The translations under genes were made by a program, and so were the position numbers. A DNA stretch of 64,000 bases, taken from assembly GCA_030737835.1 (NCBI GenBank), contig JAUJYN010000012.1, forward strand, positions 8,617,003-8,681,002, read 5' to 3'. The notes beneath the pieces were generated by a model. The model made no database searches and was not told the origin of the DNA. It worked only from the letters and a program-made list of their open reading frames with translations. Below, piece by piece: positions 12,321 through 24,625 of the stretch; position 1 is the first letter of the stretch, and every line of letters starts with the position of its first letter. Origin of the DNA: Acorus gramineus. Its lineage: Eukaryota > Streptophyta > Magnoliopsida > Acorales > Acoraceae.

Positions 12321-13239
12321 TTATATCGATTTTTTTCCTAATATTAAAGTGTGTTACCACATTTAATGTAAAAGCAAAGTCTGGTTGTTATTTCGAAAAA
12401 TGGCCGTAATAAATGAACTTTAATAAATGTTCTTGATTAACAAAATCCTATTTCCTTGACATTTAAATATTTTTGAAATAATATATTTATTTTGCATGGC
12501 ATGATGAACAGTACACGTTGCATTGTCAAAGTCAAACAGTCATTTATTATTTTGGTCTTATTTGCCCCCTATCAGTTTGGAGTTAACGATGGATTAATTA
12601 ATAGGATTGGGGGCATCGGGTAAACCACTGCTATTTCGGTCACTGGAAGATCTTTGGGAGATGGATAGGAGGATGCGTCTAAAGTCGGACATGAGCAAAG
12701 TGGGGTTAGTTTGTCTCTCAGTGATTTCAGTTACTGGGCGATTTGGGGGCGAAAAACGATGTCATTTTTAAGGGGTCGATATTCTATTTAAAAAATTTAT
12801 GGGAGTCAACTATCTGATTCATCAAGGAGTGAGGCACCAACATCGGAGGGGTCAGAAGCATTCACATAGGGGAGGATGCTTTCATTATATCGGAGTAGTG
12901 TTCGTCTCTTGGGGGTGTGGGTTAGAAGTCTTGTCTACCCGCCCGTCAGAGGAAACTTTTCTTTGGTGCTTCGAGTGTGTCTTCTCAATCTCGCTCCTCT
13001 CTTCCTATCTTTTTTCCTACCTTTGAGTTATGTTATTCTTCTTCATTCTCACAACATTTAGTCATGTATTTTTTTTTTCTAGGAATAGTAAATGATTACA
13101 TTGACTAAGAGGGGGGGGGGGGGGGTAGATTTTGTAAATTATGAACTTTATGATGGATGTTATTGTCTTTTAAGTGAATTGGGCTGGCTGGGCTGAGTTA
13201 CGGGCTTGGCCCATGGGCAGAGATAAAGCAAGGATAATG

Positions 13240-13652
13240 TTATGCGGTCTTTTTTTTTTTTTTTAAGCCCCGACTATAATCCCACGTGCTTTTCAATTAA
13301 ATATAAAAGTCTTTTAGGGGCAATTTTATCTTTTGCGGGGACTAATTTGTCTTTATGATTATTTATAGGGACTACAATGTGTACACAATTTAATGTAAAA
13401 GTCTTTTAGGGACAATTTTATCTTTTGCAGGGACTAATTTATCTTTATGACTGTTTATAAGGACTTCAATGTCTACACAATTATATGTGATGGAATATTC
13501 TGAGAATATTCTGTTAAGTTTGGATGGAAATTTAACTCAAGGATGATAATTGGGTTTTTCTGAGTTTTCAAGGACTCGTACGTCTGTCCTAATTTTAATA
13601 GGGACTTATATGGGTTTTCTCATGTTTGTAGGGATTTAGATGTCTTTAACCC
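13240..13652. repeat. Element with a ~91-bp tandem duplication
   Basis: Two tandem units at about 13301-13391 and 13392-13486 share AAAGTCTTTTAGGG, CAATTTTATCTTTTGC, GGGACTAATTT and a GTCTACACAATT-type end. The right terminus GATGTCTTTAACCC matches an end of the smaller element at 34635-34964, which contains one unit of the same sequence. The left end is obscured by a poly-T run. Confidence 0.55.
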
Positions 13653-13663
13653 TATTTTTTAAT

Positions 13664-13808
13664 TATTAATTTACGGGTTTGGGTTGGGTCGGGATGTGAG
13701 TGTGGCCAATCTGAACCCAACTCGATTTGTGAGTCAACTAGAACCCGATTTGACCAACCCAACCGATATAAAAATCAGGTTCAACCTAACCCAAGTTGCA
13801 GCCCTAAA
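13664..13808. repeat. Dispersed CGGGTT-rich repeat, hAT-like end, copy 2
   Basis: This is the same order of motifs as at 81-248: TTACGGGTTTGGGTTGGGTC, CGATTTGTGAGTCAAC and a GTTGCAGCCCTA end. It begins about 12 bp after the end of the tandem-repeat element, so two repeat families are stacked here. Confidence 0.6.
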
Positions 13809-16145
13809 CATACCTCATCTAATGAGGTATATGTTTTTATAAAAAATAAAATATTTTAATATATTACACTATTGGAGTATAAACTGTACTAAAACAATAT
13901 TCACTCTACTAGTGTATAAGTGGTTGGGGATTGCATCCGAATTACAGATGAGGATGCAAAACAGACTAAGTGTATCAGCAATAAGATCAGGCTTCACCAG
14001 ATGCACATATGGACAATAGTTTTTGTTACACAGTCCCTGTTATAGCCCTTCTTGTACTCCTAGGTGTCTCGATATCTGTCCAAGGATACGTATATATTGT
14101 TGATAATTCTTTACATTTTCTTAAAAATGAATTTACATAATTCATGTGAGTATATATATTTCATCTTTTGTAAAAGTATATAACTTGTAAACTATTTTTA
14201 AAATTTTATATAACGTTTATAGATTGCAGACGAGGTTTCATTTATCACATACTTTATTTTTTAAAATAAAATATAAATATTTTAATAAAAATAAATATAT
14301 ATTGTAATGAATTTCTTATATCACTTTAGAAAAAAAATATTTTACGTGGAATTGTCTCTTTAGTGAGTAATAAATTGCTTCCTTTACATTTTAGTTATTT
14401 GGGCCTTGGGCTTTCTAACCGATGTCCATGTAAGGGCCCAAACTCCGCGATCCGTAAAGTGTTTGTTATTCCATACTAATTATGAAATGGGCACCGATAC
14501 ATTCAGTCAATTTTATATTCAATTTAATGAAATGTATGAAAATTTTAAAAAAAAATTAAGAAAAAAATGTGATGATTTATCTATGGTCCAGTTTCAGCGT
14601 ACTCTCAAGTTTTATTTTGCATCCTTTGCAATCCACGTATATATTGATTTTATTTAAAAATATACTCTTTGCGTCTTCGACAATAGAGTGCATTATTTTA
14701 TAAAAGTACAGTACATACTCATATAAATTGAATGCGTATATTTCTATGCTTTTTTTTCAGTCATATAGTATATATTAATATAGTGATAGTGTAATCAATG
14801 TCCATTAGCTTTATGTAAGCCGTCACATTTGTGGCCCCATCACATCATTTTTATTAGTTTATAAAATAAATCATATTCAATTTATTAAAATACATATTTT
14901 ATTTCTTATAAAAATATATTTCACTGGGAATGATTAATCCCACTTCCCCCCCACCCCAATAGTTACTTAGAAAAACATGAAAATAATATATAGCAACAAC
15001 TAGTGCTTGATGGTGCGAATCGAGTTTTGGTTGAGTTAACAAATACTTTCCACTTTTGTGAAATAGGTTAAAGGATCAAATCTTATGAAACATCATTCTT
15101 AAAAAAAAAAAAACTAGTACTTGACGGTATTGCTAATTATTAAACCTTGGTGTCACACAATTCAATCAAACTTTACTAATGATTTCTTTTATCCAATTAA
15201 TTCATTTTATATTTCCCATTGTAACTCTTTGTGATTACACAAACTAAAAATGATTTCTTTGCCTAAGCTTGTCTTACTAATGAAAAACAACCATTGCTAA
15301 TAACAACCACATCTCTCCGGCCCATGTCGATGGTGGCCTAGGAGTACTCTTATAGCTAGGGAAGACAATGTATTTTGTGGGATTTCAGACAAACTTCTAA
15401 AATGAGATTCTTGTACATGGTTGTATGCACAGTATTTTGATGTAATAGTTGGATATCCTTCTGATAATGTTACCTCTGGAATGTAGATGGGATAGAGTGT
15501 GTACTCTACTTGGTGGATGGAGGAGCGTATATGCAAATAAAACTTTGATGGTCAAATAAATGGAGCTGAATTGTTACAGGAATAACATAGGTTCGGTTCA
15601 ATCTCTTATTTTTATGATAGTCTGTGTTTATATGTGAACACAATTCGTACACACCAAAATGCGTTTTAAGGTCGTGAGTTCACTCATAGGCAAAACGGAC
15701 AATTTCTTGATGTGTAAGCCTTAGGCATTAGAATTGATATGAAAGACTGTTCATTAAACGATGGTGGATATGTCCGCATACAAGGATGTCTGACTCATTA
15801 GTTTGTTGAATGGGTGATGGGTATGACCTTATACTAGGACGTGTGATCCATCAACTCGTTGAATGGGTGATGGATAAGGATAACCAAGAGGTCTAATAGT
15901 CCCATGAGATCTATGGATATGTGAGGGTGAGAGTGAGATGTTTAATCATAATCGCACAACTTAATCCTATTTTTTTTTTTATTATTCAAGGGTATATATG
16001 CAAAACTTTTTCTAAAAAGGGTACACATAAATAACACACATGACAAGGTCATGTACCTAAAACACCCACCAAAACCTAAGGTCATATCCCAATCTCTTCC
16101 TCTGCTTCCCCCTTTCCCTCCATTTTTCTTCCCTTTCTTTCATGA

Positions 16146-18530
16146 ATGGCTTCTCTTCCTCTCCCACCCACACCAAACCCTTCTCTCCCACCACCCACAA
16201 ACACTTCAAAAACCAACAATTCTCTCAAATTCAACACTACCTACCTCACCAAACTCCATCACAACCACCACAACCCAAACCCCCAAACCCTCTACAAGTC
16301 CTACTTCCACCAAATCTCCTCCCTCTGCAAACAAGGTCTGATTCAACAAGGCTTCTTCCTCCTCAACGAGATTGAATCCCAAACCCTCCAAATTGGCCCC
16401 GAAATCTACGGAGAGCTCCTCCAAGGCTGCGTGTACAAGCGCGCCGTCTCTGAAGGCCTCCAAATCCACGCTCGGATCCTCAAAAACGGCGCCTTTTTCG
16501 CCAAGAACGACTATATAGAGACGAAGCTCATCATTTTCTACGCAAAATGCGATCTTTCTGCGATCGCTGATGGATTGTTCCGTCGCCAATGCAGACCCAA
16601 CTTGTTTTCTTGGGCGGCGATGATCGGGTTGAGCTGCCGGAGTGGTCGCAACAGGGAAGCTTTGATGGGTTTCGTTGAGATGCTCGAAAACGGGTTCTCG
16701 CCGGACAATTTCGTCGTCCCGAATGCTTTGAAGGCCTGTTCGGCTCTTCGGTTTGATGGGTTTGGGAGATGCGTTCATGGGTATGTTGTGAAGATGGGGT
16801 TTGGGCAATGTGTCTTCGTTTCAAGCAGTCTTGTTGATTTCTATGGGAAGAATGGGGAGTTAGTGGAGGCAGAGAAGGTTTTCGATGGAATGTCTGAGAG
16901 AAACAATGTTACGTGGAATTCGATGTTGATGGGTTATGTTCAGAATGGTTTGAATGAGGAAGCAATGGAGGTCTTTTATAATATGAGAATCAATGGGGTT
17001 GAGCCGACCCGGGTCTCTGTTTCCGGGTTTTTATCCGCTTCGGCCGGCGCGGAGGCTTCTTTCGAGGGAAGGCAAGGCCACGCTGTCGCGGTCTTGAGCG
17101 GGTTGAGAACGGACGACATACTCGGAAGCTCAATCATTAACTTTTATGTGAAAGTCGGTTCGGTAGAGGATGCGGAGCTCGTCTTCGATCGGATGGTAGA
17201 GAGGGACATTGTTACATGGAATCTCTTGATCTCGGGTTATGTTAAAGACGGGCAGTTCGAGAAGGCGATCAATGCGTGTCGTAGGATGCGATGGGAAGAG
17301 AATCTGTGGTTCGATTCGGTGACACTCTCGTCGATCTTAACTGCGTGTGCTGTTTCAGGTAATCTAGTTCTTGGGAAGGAAGCGCATTGTTTCTGCATTC
17401 GAAACAGCCTCGAATCGGATTCGGCGGTCGCGAATTGTGTGGTAGGCATGTATGCAAAGTGCGAGAGACTCGAAAACGCAAGATGTGTGTTCGACATAAC
17501 TAAAAATCGAGATTTGGTTATGTGGAATTCAATGATAGCAGCGTATGCGCGACTCGGGTTGAGCGGGGAAGCCTTGAACCTGTTCTATCGGATGCAATTG
17601 GAGGGCGTTCCCCCGAGCACGGTTTCGTGGAACGCTGTGATTTTAGGGTTCATGAGGAACAGACAGGTCGAAGAGGCCAAAGACATGCTTTCGCAGATGC
17701 GATCGACTGGTTTGGAGCCTAATCTGGTCACCTGGACGACTCTGATCAATGGTTTGGCTCAAAACGGATACGGGCATGAAGCGATTCAAACATTTCATCG
17801 AATGCGAGCCGCGGGAATCAGACCTAATGGCATGAGCATCGTCGGACTGCTGTCCGCGTGCACGAGTTTGGCTTCACTGGATCATGGGAGAGTCGCGCAT
17901 GGGTACGCCATCCGAGGCGGGTTTCTTTCATCATCCGTATCAGAAGTCGCACTCGTCGACATGTATGCAAAATGTGGTAGCATAACATCAGCGACGAATG
18001 CGTTCAAAAAAATACCAAACAAGGAGTTGGCCTTGTACAATACGATGATGTCCGCATATGCCTTACACGGTGAGGCGAAAAACGCTCTCTCGCTCTTCCA
18101 ACGAATGCGAGAGGAAGGAATCAAAGTGGATGGTGTAACCTTCACATGTCTCTTAATGGCATTCGATGCAGATGCGCGCATGTTGGGAACGCTTGTTGAT
18201 GCGTGTAGAGAACTCGGTGAGATCGCGTTGGGCGAGTGTTTGTCGCAATGTCTGTTTGAGTTGGAGCTGGAGAACTTTGGAAACTATGTCGCGCCCTCGA
18301 AAAGGGACGCGGAGTCTGGGAGATGGGGCGAGGCGTTGCGGGTGAGGAAGGATTCGGGGCGAAGTTGGATTCATGTCGATGGCAAAGCTCATGCTTTCGT
18401 CGTGGGGGATGGATCGCATCCAAGAAGGGAGAGCATAAATGGGATACTGAAATGTTTGGAATGGGAGATGAGAGGTTCATGTGATTGTTCACCACAGGTT
18501 GATGTCAGAAGAGAAATTCCATGTTCATAG
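16146..18530 (+). CDS. CRR21: CRR21-like PLS/E+ pentatricopeptide repeat protein
   Basis: A single 794-aa exon. Long stretches follow Arabidopsis CRR21 (At5g55740) as I remember it: IGPEIYGELLQGCVY, IHARILKNGAFFAKNDYIET, LNLFYRMQLEGVPPSTVSWN and the E+ region with SWIHVDGKAHAFVV. CRR21 is a nucleus-encoded chloroplast factor needed to edit an ndhD site of the NDH complex. The start is a Ser/Thr/Pro-rich leader fitting a plastid transit peptide. PLS-type PPR motifs fill residues ~60-670 and E/E+ motifs follow, without a DYW domain. Two oddities: at residue ~670, TFTCLL runs straight into MAFDADARM, so the L2/S2-like repeats before the E motif (roughly 55-65 residues in relatives) are missing. 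At ~733, VRKDSGRSWI lacks about 10 residues. The segment APSKRDAESGRW is also changed from the usual LSNAYA form. The frame stays open throughout. Orthology is likely; full activity is uncertain. Confidence 0.85.
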   Translation: MASLPLPPTPNPSLPPPTNTSKTNNSLKFNTTYLTKLHHNHHNPNPQTLYKSYFHQISSLCKQGLIQQGFFLLNEIESQTLQIGPEIYGELLQGCVYKRAVSEGLQIHARILKNGAFFAKNDYIETKLIIFYAKCDLSAIADGLFRRQCRPNLFSWAAMIGLSCRSGRNREALMGFVEMLENGFSPDNFVVPNALKACSALRFDGFGRCVHGYVVKMGFGQCVFVSSSLVDFYGKNGELVEAEKVFDGMSERNNVTWNSMLMGYVQNGLNEEAMEVFYNMRINGVEPTRVSVSGFLSASAGAEASFEGRQGHAVAVLSGLRTDDILGSSIINFYVKVGSVEDAELVFDRMVERDIVTWNLLISGYVKDGQFEKAINACRRMRWEENLWFDSVTLSSILTACAVSGNLVLGKEAHCFCIRNSLESDSAVANCVVGMYAKCERLENARCVFDITKNRDLVMWNSMIAAYARLGLSGEALNLFYRMQLEGVPPSTVSWNAVILGFMRNRQVEEAKDMLSQMRSTGLEPNLVTWTTLINGLAQNGYGHEAIQTFHRMRAAGIRPNGMSIVGLLSACTSLASLDHGRVAHGYAIRGGFLSSSVSEVALVDMYAKCGSITSATNAFKKIPNKELALYNTMMSAYALHGEAKNALSLFQRMREEGIKVDGVTFTCLLMAFDADARMLGTLVDACRELGEIALGECLSQCLFELELENFGNYVAPSKRDAESGRWGEALRVRKDSGRSWIHVDGKAHAFVVGDGSHPRRESINGILKCLEWEMRGSCDCSPQVDVRREIPCS

Positions 18531-18879
18531 CCTAAAATTTTGCATGTTCATGGCTGGACTGACCATGGGAGCTCACTCAAGCTCGAGTTATTGATCCTAC
18601 GGTCGGGCAGTCGATATCGAATCAGTGATTGTGGATTTGACGAGGATGACAGTAAGTGACTATTGAGGATGGAAGAGAGCATTTGCAGGTCATGTAATGG
18701 TGCATGTGTTCATGTTGAACCAGAGTCCCAGTGCATGACAGAATTTTTCTTTATATGACAGAGGGCATACAAAGGGTAAAAAATGGAATTGTTGGACATT
18801 CCTGTTGTCACTTTTGCACACACACTGTTTGACTGTCTAATGAAGTGTATTTTTACACAAAAAAAAAGAAAAAAGAATA

Positions 18880-18906
18880 ATATATATATATATATATATA
18901 TATATT
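18880..18906. repeat. (TA)n microsatellite
   Basis: A run of about 13 TA units in the 3' flank of the PPR gene. Confidence 0.85.
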
Positions 18907-19319
18907 TTCAATTGAATGACTACATTTTCTTGCACTGTATTAATTGTTCTGGCCAGTCGATTGATCTATCATATTTTCTTCTTTTGTCCTTGACAAAAAA
19001 TGATGAATTATGTCGTTTTTTTTACCGTCCTGCTTTGATTTTCTATTACTTCATGTGGAGCACACATCTTTATTAAAAATGAAACATATTATTCAATTTC
19101 ATGTATTGAATCATACATCTTTTTAAAAAATGATATATATATAAAATTCATTTCCGGATTAAAAAAAAAAAAAATTAAACATTGTGTGATATGAAAAATA
19201 ATTACAAAAATGATTCACATTTTCCCAAAATATAAAGTTCTAAACCTTAACCTTGCACTCCTCATCTTATGGGGGTAGTCGATTCAGACATAGATGGATT
19301 TATGTCGATATTATTTAAG

Positions 19320-22300
19320 GGGTCTTGTTATCCAGGCTCTAATTCATAAGCCCCACTCAAAAACCCAATAGGTGTCAACCTATCATTAGATGCTTGATTG
19401 ACTTTGACAAAATGGAAAAATAGCTAAATACAAAAGTATCCTTGTTTTAAATACACACATTTGAATACTCAAATCCCTTATTTTTTGGGGTTTTTTTTCT
19501 TCTTCGGTCCCTCTTGCAGGTTATCATTTAATATCAAAATTGAATGGTTTCCAAAGAATTAAAGCAACAATTGATATATTGTCATCATTCTCTTTTATTT
19601 TTCATCTAAAAAATTGAAGAACGTCAAGCATTTTTGGGGGATTCGATTTCAACCCGATTTATGAGAGTATCTTCGTCTGATTGAATGCCCAATTGTAAAA
19701 AATGGGTAAGCGATTATTTTTTTTCAATTTTTCAAATCAGACATGTTGTATTTCTGATTTATTGAAGTTTTTTTGTCCAATTAAATGCCCAATTGCAAAA
19801 AATGGGTAATCGATTAATTTTTTTCAATTTTTCAAATCACATATTTTGTATTGCTGATTTTCGTAATGCAATCCTATGAAACAAAATTTTTTCGATTCTT
19901 ATATTTATTTTGGTTCTATAGATGATCTGAATGAAATGTTTATGATTTTATTTACAAATGTAACTGATTTATGAAACGTTTTTATGATTTGTGAGTAGTT
20001 CGTGATGTACAATGTAATTCACTATTGTTAAATGTAACTGATTATTCGTATATGCCTTTTTATAAGTTTTGATTTGATATGTAATTTAGCATGATAAAAG
20101 AAATCCATTATTTGATAAATGTAACTGACTTTTTCATCCCTGAATTTACTCCTTTTTAAATGTAACTGACAAAATCAAAAGATGCATTCGATGATATGAC
20201 ATAGAATTGAATGTTAAGCATTGCAACTAGTTTTAGTATGTATGTTTTCTTTGTGTAGGATGAAAGAAAATAGAAAAACTGAAAAAGAGAAGGGGGAAGA
20301 ACTATTACCCACTGTTTAGATCATCCTTACACAGGGTATTTGAAACATTGTCCAAACTCACAGTTAAGGATAGGCATTTGGAGATGCTCAGAAAAACTCC
20401 ATTTTAGAATTTGTTCAATTGTTTAATGCATAAGTCATATGACTTCAACAAGACCAAAAAGAATGATGATAATATTCTTTGGATAATAAAATCATATGAC
20501 CCAAAAAACAAGTTCTTCATGATTGGTGGTAAACGTCTCAAAATCACTTCGAATGAGATTGATATTATATTCGGCATACAATCTGGAAAAAAAGAAGTGA
20601 AAGGTAATTACCGATCAAATTTTTTTTGTTATCAAGGCAAATGTAACTAGCTTATCAAAATGTAACTGATTTTTGTGTCTAAATTTTTCCTTACAGTGAA
20701 TTATGGAACAAAACCTGACAAGCTGTTCATTAAGAGGAGGTTTGCTTCGATAAGTATACCTAGTACTCTGTATATCAAAGAACAGTTGCTAAAGACATTG
20801 GATGGCAATGCTGACCAAGATTTCAAATAGAGCACGCCTCATCAAGATATTTGTTAACAGCAGCCCCATGACATACACGGAAGATGATTACCAAGTTTTA
20901 ACAATGTGTTTTCATGATTGACTCAGGTTATTATGTCATGTATAAAATGTGGATGTTTTGTCATGTATGTATATACAAAACAATTTGGAAGAACCATACA
21001 AGTTTAAATGTGAACTGATGTGTATAACTGAAATTAGAATTTTTTTTTATATTTTTTGCTGTTTTGAGAAATGTAAAGCAATGTGATCCATTCGTTTAAT
21101 ATTGGTCAATGCAAATGTTTTATGTATGTGATTTATGCTATGCTATATGATATGAAGTCTATAGCAAGTGACAGCATTGCTATATATATTTGTAACAATG
21201 TAACTAGTTTTAAACAGATATGTAACTGACTATTTTATCAATGTAACTGATTTTTCTAAAATGTAACTAGATTATGATAAAATATAACTCAGCCCCACAT
21301 TAAGCTCATTATAAAACTTCAGATATAACGAAAAGGGTTTAACACATGTCGATGGAAAAGAAATACACAAAAATAACTGAAAAATAAAAAAACATCACAA
21401 GGCAGCAGATCCAGCAGCTTCACCAACATTCTGCACATTGTTACTTTCAGAATTCTTCACTTGCTTTCTTCTTGGCTTGAAGACCTTAGATACCTTCATT
21501 TTTTATGGTAGCCGCTCTTTACTTCGAACTATTATCGGAGAGTGAACAACTGAACTTGTACCGTTTCATCACCAACTGTTCTACAATTATTAATTTTTGT
21601 GAAAAAGTTCATCAAAGATGCATGCAGTGAGTCCAAATACTTTTTCCAATACTTAAGTTTCTCATGAGAAACAACAGCAGTCTCAACAACATTTAAATGA
21701 TGAATTATCAGTTACATTTGTAAAATATAACTTACTTATTTTCATATAAATGATGAATTGTCGGTTACATTTTTTGAATGTAATTTAGTTTCATATTACA
21801 TTTTACAAATGTGACTAATTATGAGTATAATATACTAGATTCAATATAAAAAATCATATATATATCAAATGCCAGATTCATAATGTAATATCGACGAAAT
21901 TAAAAGATTAAAATCGAATTTCATATTCAGAATAGCCAGATCGGATACTAGGATAATTAACAACAAACATCAGATTTTAAAAAAAAATTGTAAAAAATTG
22001 CAAAAAAAAAAACGGCCAAACCTGAGTCGCCACACATTGAAAAGAAGGCAAAAATTGCTCAATTATACTTTTTGATCTAATCAGAGAGTGAAAAGTTTTT
22101 AAACATTAAATCAGATGATGCAATTATTGATTATTAAAAAAATTCTTCAAATTTTCAATTTGCATCACAATGTTCTTTAAAAAAATAAAAAATTCAACAA
22201 AAATTTGAGGATTGGATTCAATTGTTGATTATTAATTCAATTGTGATAAGCCAAAATCAAAAGAAACAGAAAAAATGATACACGTTAAAAAAAGGAAAAA

Positions 22301-22426
22301 ATAACCATCCATAATGATAGAGAGTGGTTACCTACAATGGCTCTGAGGGTATAATAGGTATTACCACATGTGCCACCTCATAGGGCTTATGGGGGGCCTA
22401 TAAAATGGGGTCTGGGAATCATTTTC
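19320..22426. mobile_element. Decayed Mutator-like element nested in the two-arm element
   Basis: The sequence ATTATTTAAG occurs immediately on both sides (19310-19319 and 22427-22436). This is a perfect 10-bp duplication, in the range known for Mutator-like elements. The uninterrupted relative at about 29892 has ATTATTCAAG at the same point, which confirms an insertion. The ends are diverged inverted repeats: the left contains TTATCCAGGCTCTAATTCAT and the complement of the right contains GATTCCCAGACCCCATTTTA. The inside carries a broken gene (20270-20832) and many copies of an AATGTAACTGATT-type motif. Confidence 0.8.
20270..20832 (+). pseudogene. Broken plant-mobile-domain-like gene of the decayed element
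   Basis: A reading frame with RVFETLSKLTVKDRHLEM is interrupted by a TAG near 20405. It continues with SYDPKNKFFMIGGKRLKITS and NEIDIIFGIQSG to about 20630. This matches the layout FFEIGGQPISLTPEDVALI and IGLPAFGE in the intact element's gene at 50590-54551. A likely next exon from about 20696 (NYGTKPDKLFIKRRFASIS) ends in a stop near 20830. No peptidase part is recognisable. The product would be non-functional. Confidence 0.65.
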
Positions 22427-24625
22427 ATTATTTAAGTGGTGGACTTTCACATACTTTGTAAACTTTCATAAATTTTTGCAGACTTTCACAAATTGACTCT
22501 CATAGATTTTCATCTACTTTTGTAAACTTTCATAAACTTTTGATTTTCAGGGATTTTCACAGACTTTTACGGACTTTCACGAGCTTTTACAGACTTTTAT
22601 AGACTTCGGCAGGCTTTCACATATTGACTCTCATGGATTTTTATATACTTTTGTAGACTTTCACATATTGATTCTCATGAACTTTCACAGATTTTTCAAA
22701 CTTTCACATGTTATTTTAATGGAATTTCACAAACTTTTGTAGACTTCCATAAATAGATTTTTGTTGATTTTTTAAACTTTTGTAGGCTGGTTTTTATATT
22801 TTTAAAATTAAAAATATTAAAATTCAACACAAATTATTCACATCCAACATAAAATAAAATTTAATATAGTCAATATTGATCTTCACATATCTGAAATGTA
22901 TTACAAAAAAAATTATTTAAATTTATTAATGGGCAATGAATTTCATTCATGACTTCAAATCATTTAAATTTATAATATGTACTCTTCAAATCATTTAAAC
23001 ATGTAAGTTGTAATTTTAGATGTTTTTACAAAAAAATTTCAGTTGATAAAAATATGAGAATTAGAGCTATTAATACCATTTAAAAGCCAATAGAGGGCTT
23101 TGTAAATGTCACTTTTTTTTATACTAATGGATTTCATTCCATATTTTATTTATTGTGTTTCGAGTTTGATGTGTGCTGGTGGATGTGGTTTTTCTATCTT
23201 CACCTCTATGGTCATTTTTTTTTTCATATTGTATTATTTTAGAAACAATGCAACCTTGTGACTTAGCTACTTGTGGGTAACTTCAGAATTAAGGGTTTGT
23301 TGTATCATAAACATGTATAAATTACTGTACATATTAATGCAAGAACAATATGCTTTGTTTGAAAAAAAAATAATGGTGGATGATCTAGGTATATATTATA
23401 TAATGTACAATAATGAAACGATTGATTGCAACACAAGCAAATTCACCATTCTCATATATTTATTAAACATATGAGGTGATATCAATATTTCATTCATCGA
23501 CATATTCAATAAAAAAAGATGATAAATAGAGAAAATAAAAAAAAAACTATGAATAAATATGATAGGCATTAGATAACTATCATTTATAAAGAAAAGAGTT
23601 TTGTTAAAAGAAAAAAAGACGATATTAACAATGTTATAATAAAAGTCCATAAGAAGGATTTTGAAATGACCTTTTTCTTTATATTTATCTCTCTAAACTC
23701 CACAAAAGTTCACCACTTAAGAAAGTCTAAACAAATCCTGTTTAAATTGACTAACACATGATAAAATGTTTACTACGAGGAGTCTCAATCGAATAACATT
23801 GGACTTTTAATCCACGAAAAATGTCTCAATCGAATTACACTAAACTTTTTGTCCATGAAATAATGTTTCAATTGAATAATACTAGACTTTATGTCTACGA
23901 AATAATGTCTCAATTGAATAACGTTGGACTTTTTGTCCATGAACCAATACCCTAATTGAATAACACAAGATTTATAAATTCATATACATGGACATTTTGC
24001 CCATAAAAATTCTAAATGACTACATCCTTATTAATTTACGCAATCCTTTTTTATAATCAACAAATTGAAATAATGATGGCTAAAGAAAGTAACATGTTAT
24101 ACCCAGAAAGAGTCGTGGAGTCTACGAGCCACTACAGACACAAACGTGCAAACAAACAGACATTTCAACACTGGGTCGATAACACAAAATAACATTGTCA
24201 TTTATTGATTTTGGTATGTTTTTTTGCGTTCCCCCGACTCCCCCTAAACATTGATCTCTCCCCCCCCTCGTGTCTTGACACTGCGGACGCATGCCCAAAC
24301 GGTCCCTCAGTTTAATTTACAATCCAAGACTTAGACCTAACTCAAACCGCATACATTTTTTGTTTTTTAAATTACATACATTCTCTTTATTGAGTTATAT
24401 ATTTTTCATAAAAAATAAAATAACTATTAAAATAAAATGAATGATATAATCTCAAAAAAATATATATATATAAAAAATGGAGGCTACCACACGCCAGAAC
24501 ATAAAATCAAGTCAGGTCACATGACAATTAAAACGGGTTACCCATTGACGCTCTTATTTGGAGGTGATGTTCCACGGCGTCCACCAATACGAAGGCGCCC
24601 CCGACGCATTGAGTATTTAAAATTA

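Larger units (their letters stand above)
8306..16145. other. Gene-free spacer between YUCCA and the PPR gene
   Basis: No supported gene is seen in nearly 8 kb. The stretch contains an (AC)n microsatellite, MITE candidates at 10383-10907 and 11640-12320, a tandem-repeat element at 13240-13652 and a hAT-like repeat at 13664-13808. The more GC-rich patches at 12600-13060 and 15290-15950 have no recognisable protein in any frame; the latter contains an imperfect direct repeat around GTTGAATGGGTGATGG (about 15810 and 15865). Confidence 0.55.
19274..24015. mobile_element. Two-arm satellite element, copy 2, split by a Mutator-like insertion
   Basis: The left end GGGGGTAGTCGATTCAGACA and the tract AGATGGATTTATGTCGATATT correspond to the start of the uninterrupted copy at 29847-31223. 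After the inserted element (19320-22426), the left arm resumes at 22427 with TGGTGGACTTTCACATACTT and repeated GACTTTCACA/GACTTTTGTA units to about 22780. The right arm (about 23790-23990) has degenerate units of TCAATTGAATAACGTTGGAC and TTTTTGTCCATGAA. It ends near GACTACATCC, a decayed complement of GGGGGTAGTC. No gene is present. Confidence 0.75.

Noticed and set aside
12590..13060. GC-richer patch with short open frames, possibly an old retroelement
   Set aside because: No reverse transcriptase, protease or coat motif is recognisable in any frame.
13110..13128. Long poly-G run (and the poly-C run at 49317-49337)
   Set aside because: Probably simple homopolymers whose length may be inaccurate in the assembly; no function inferred.
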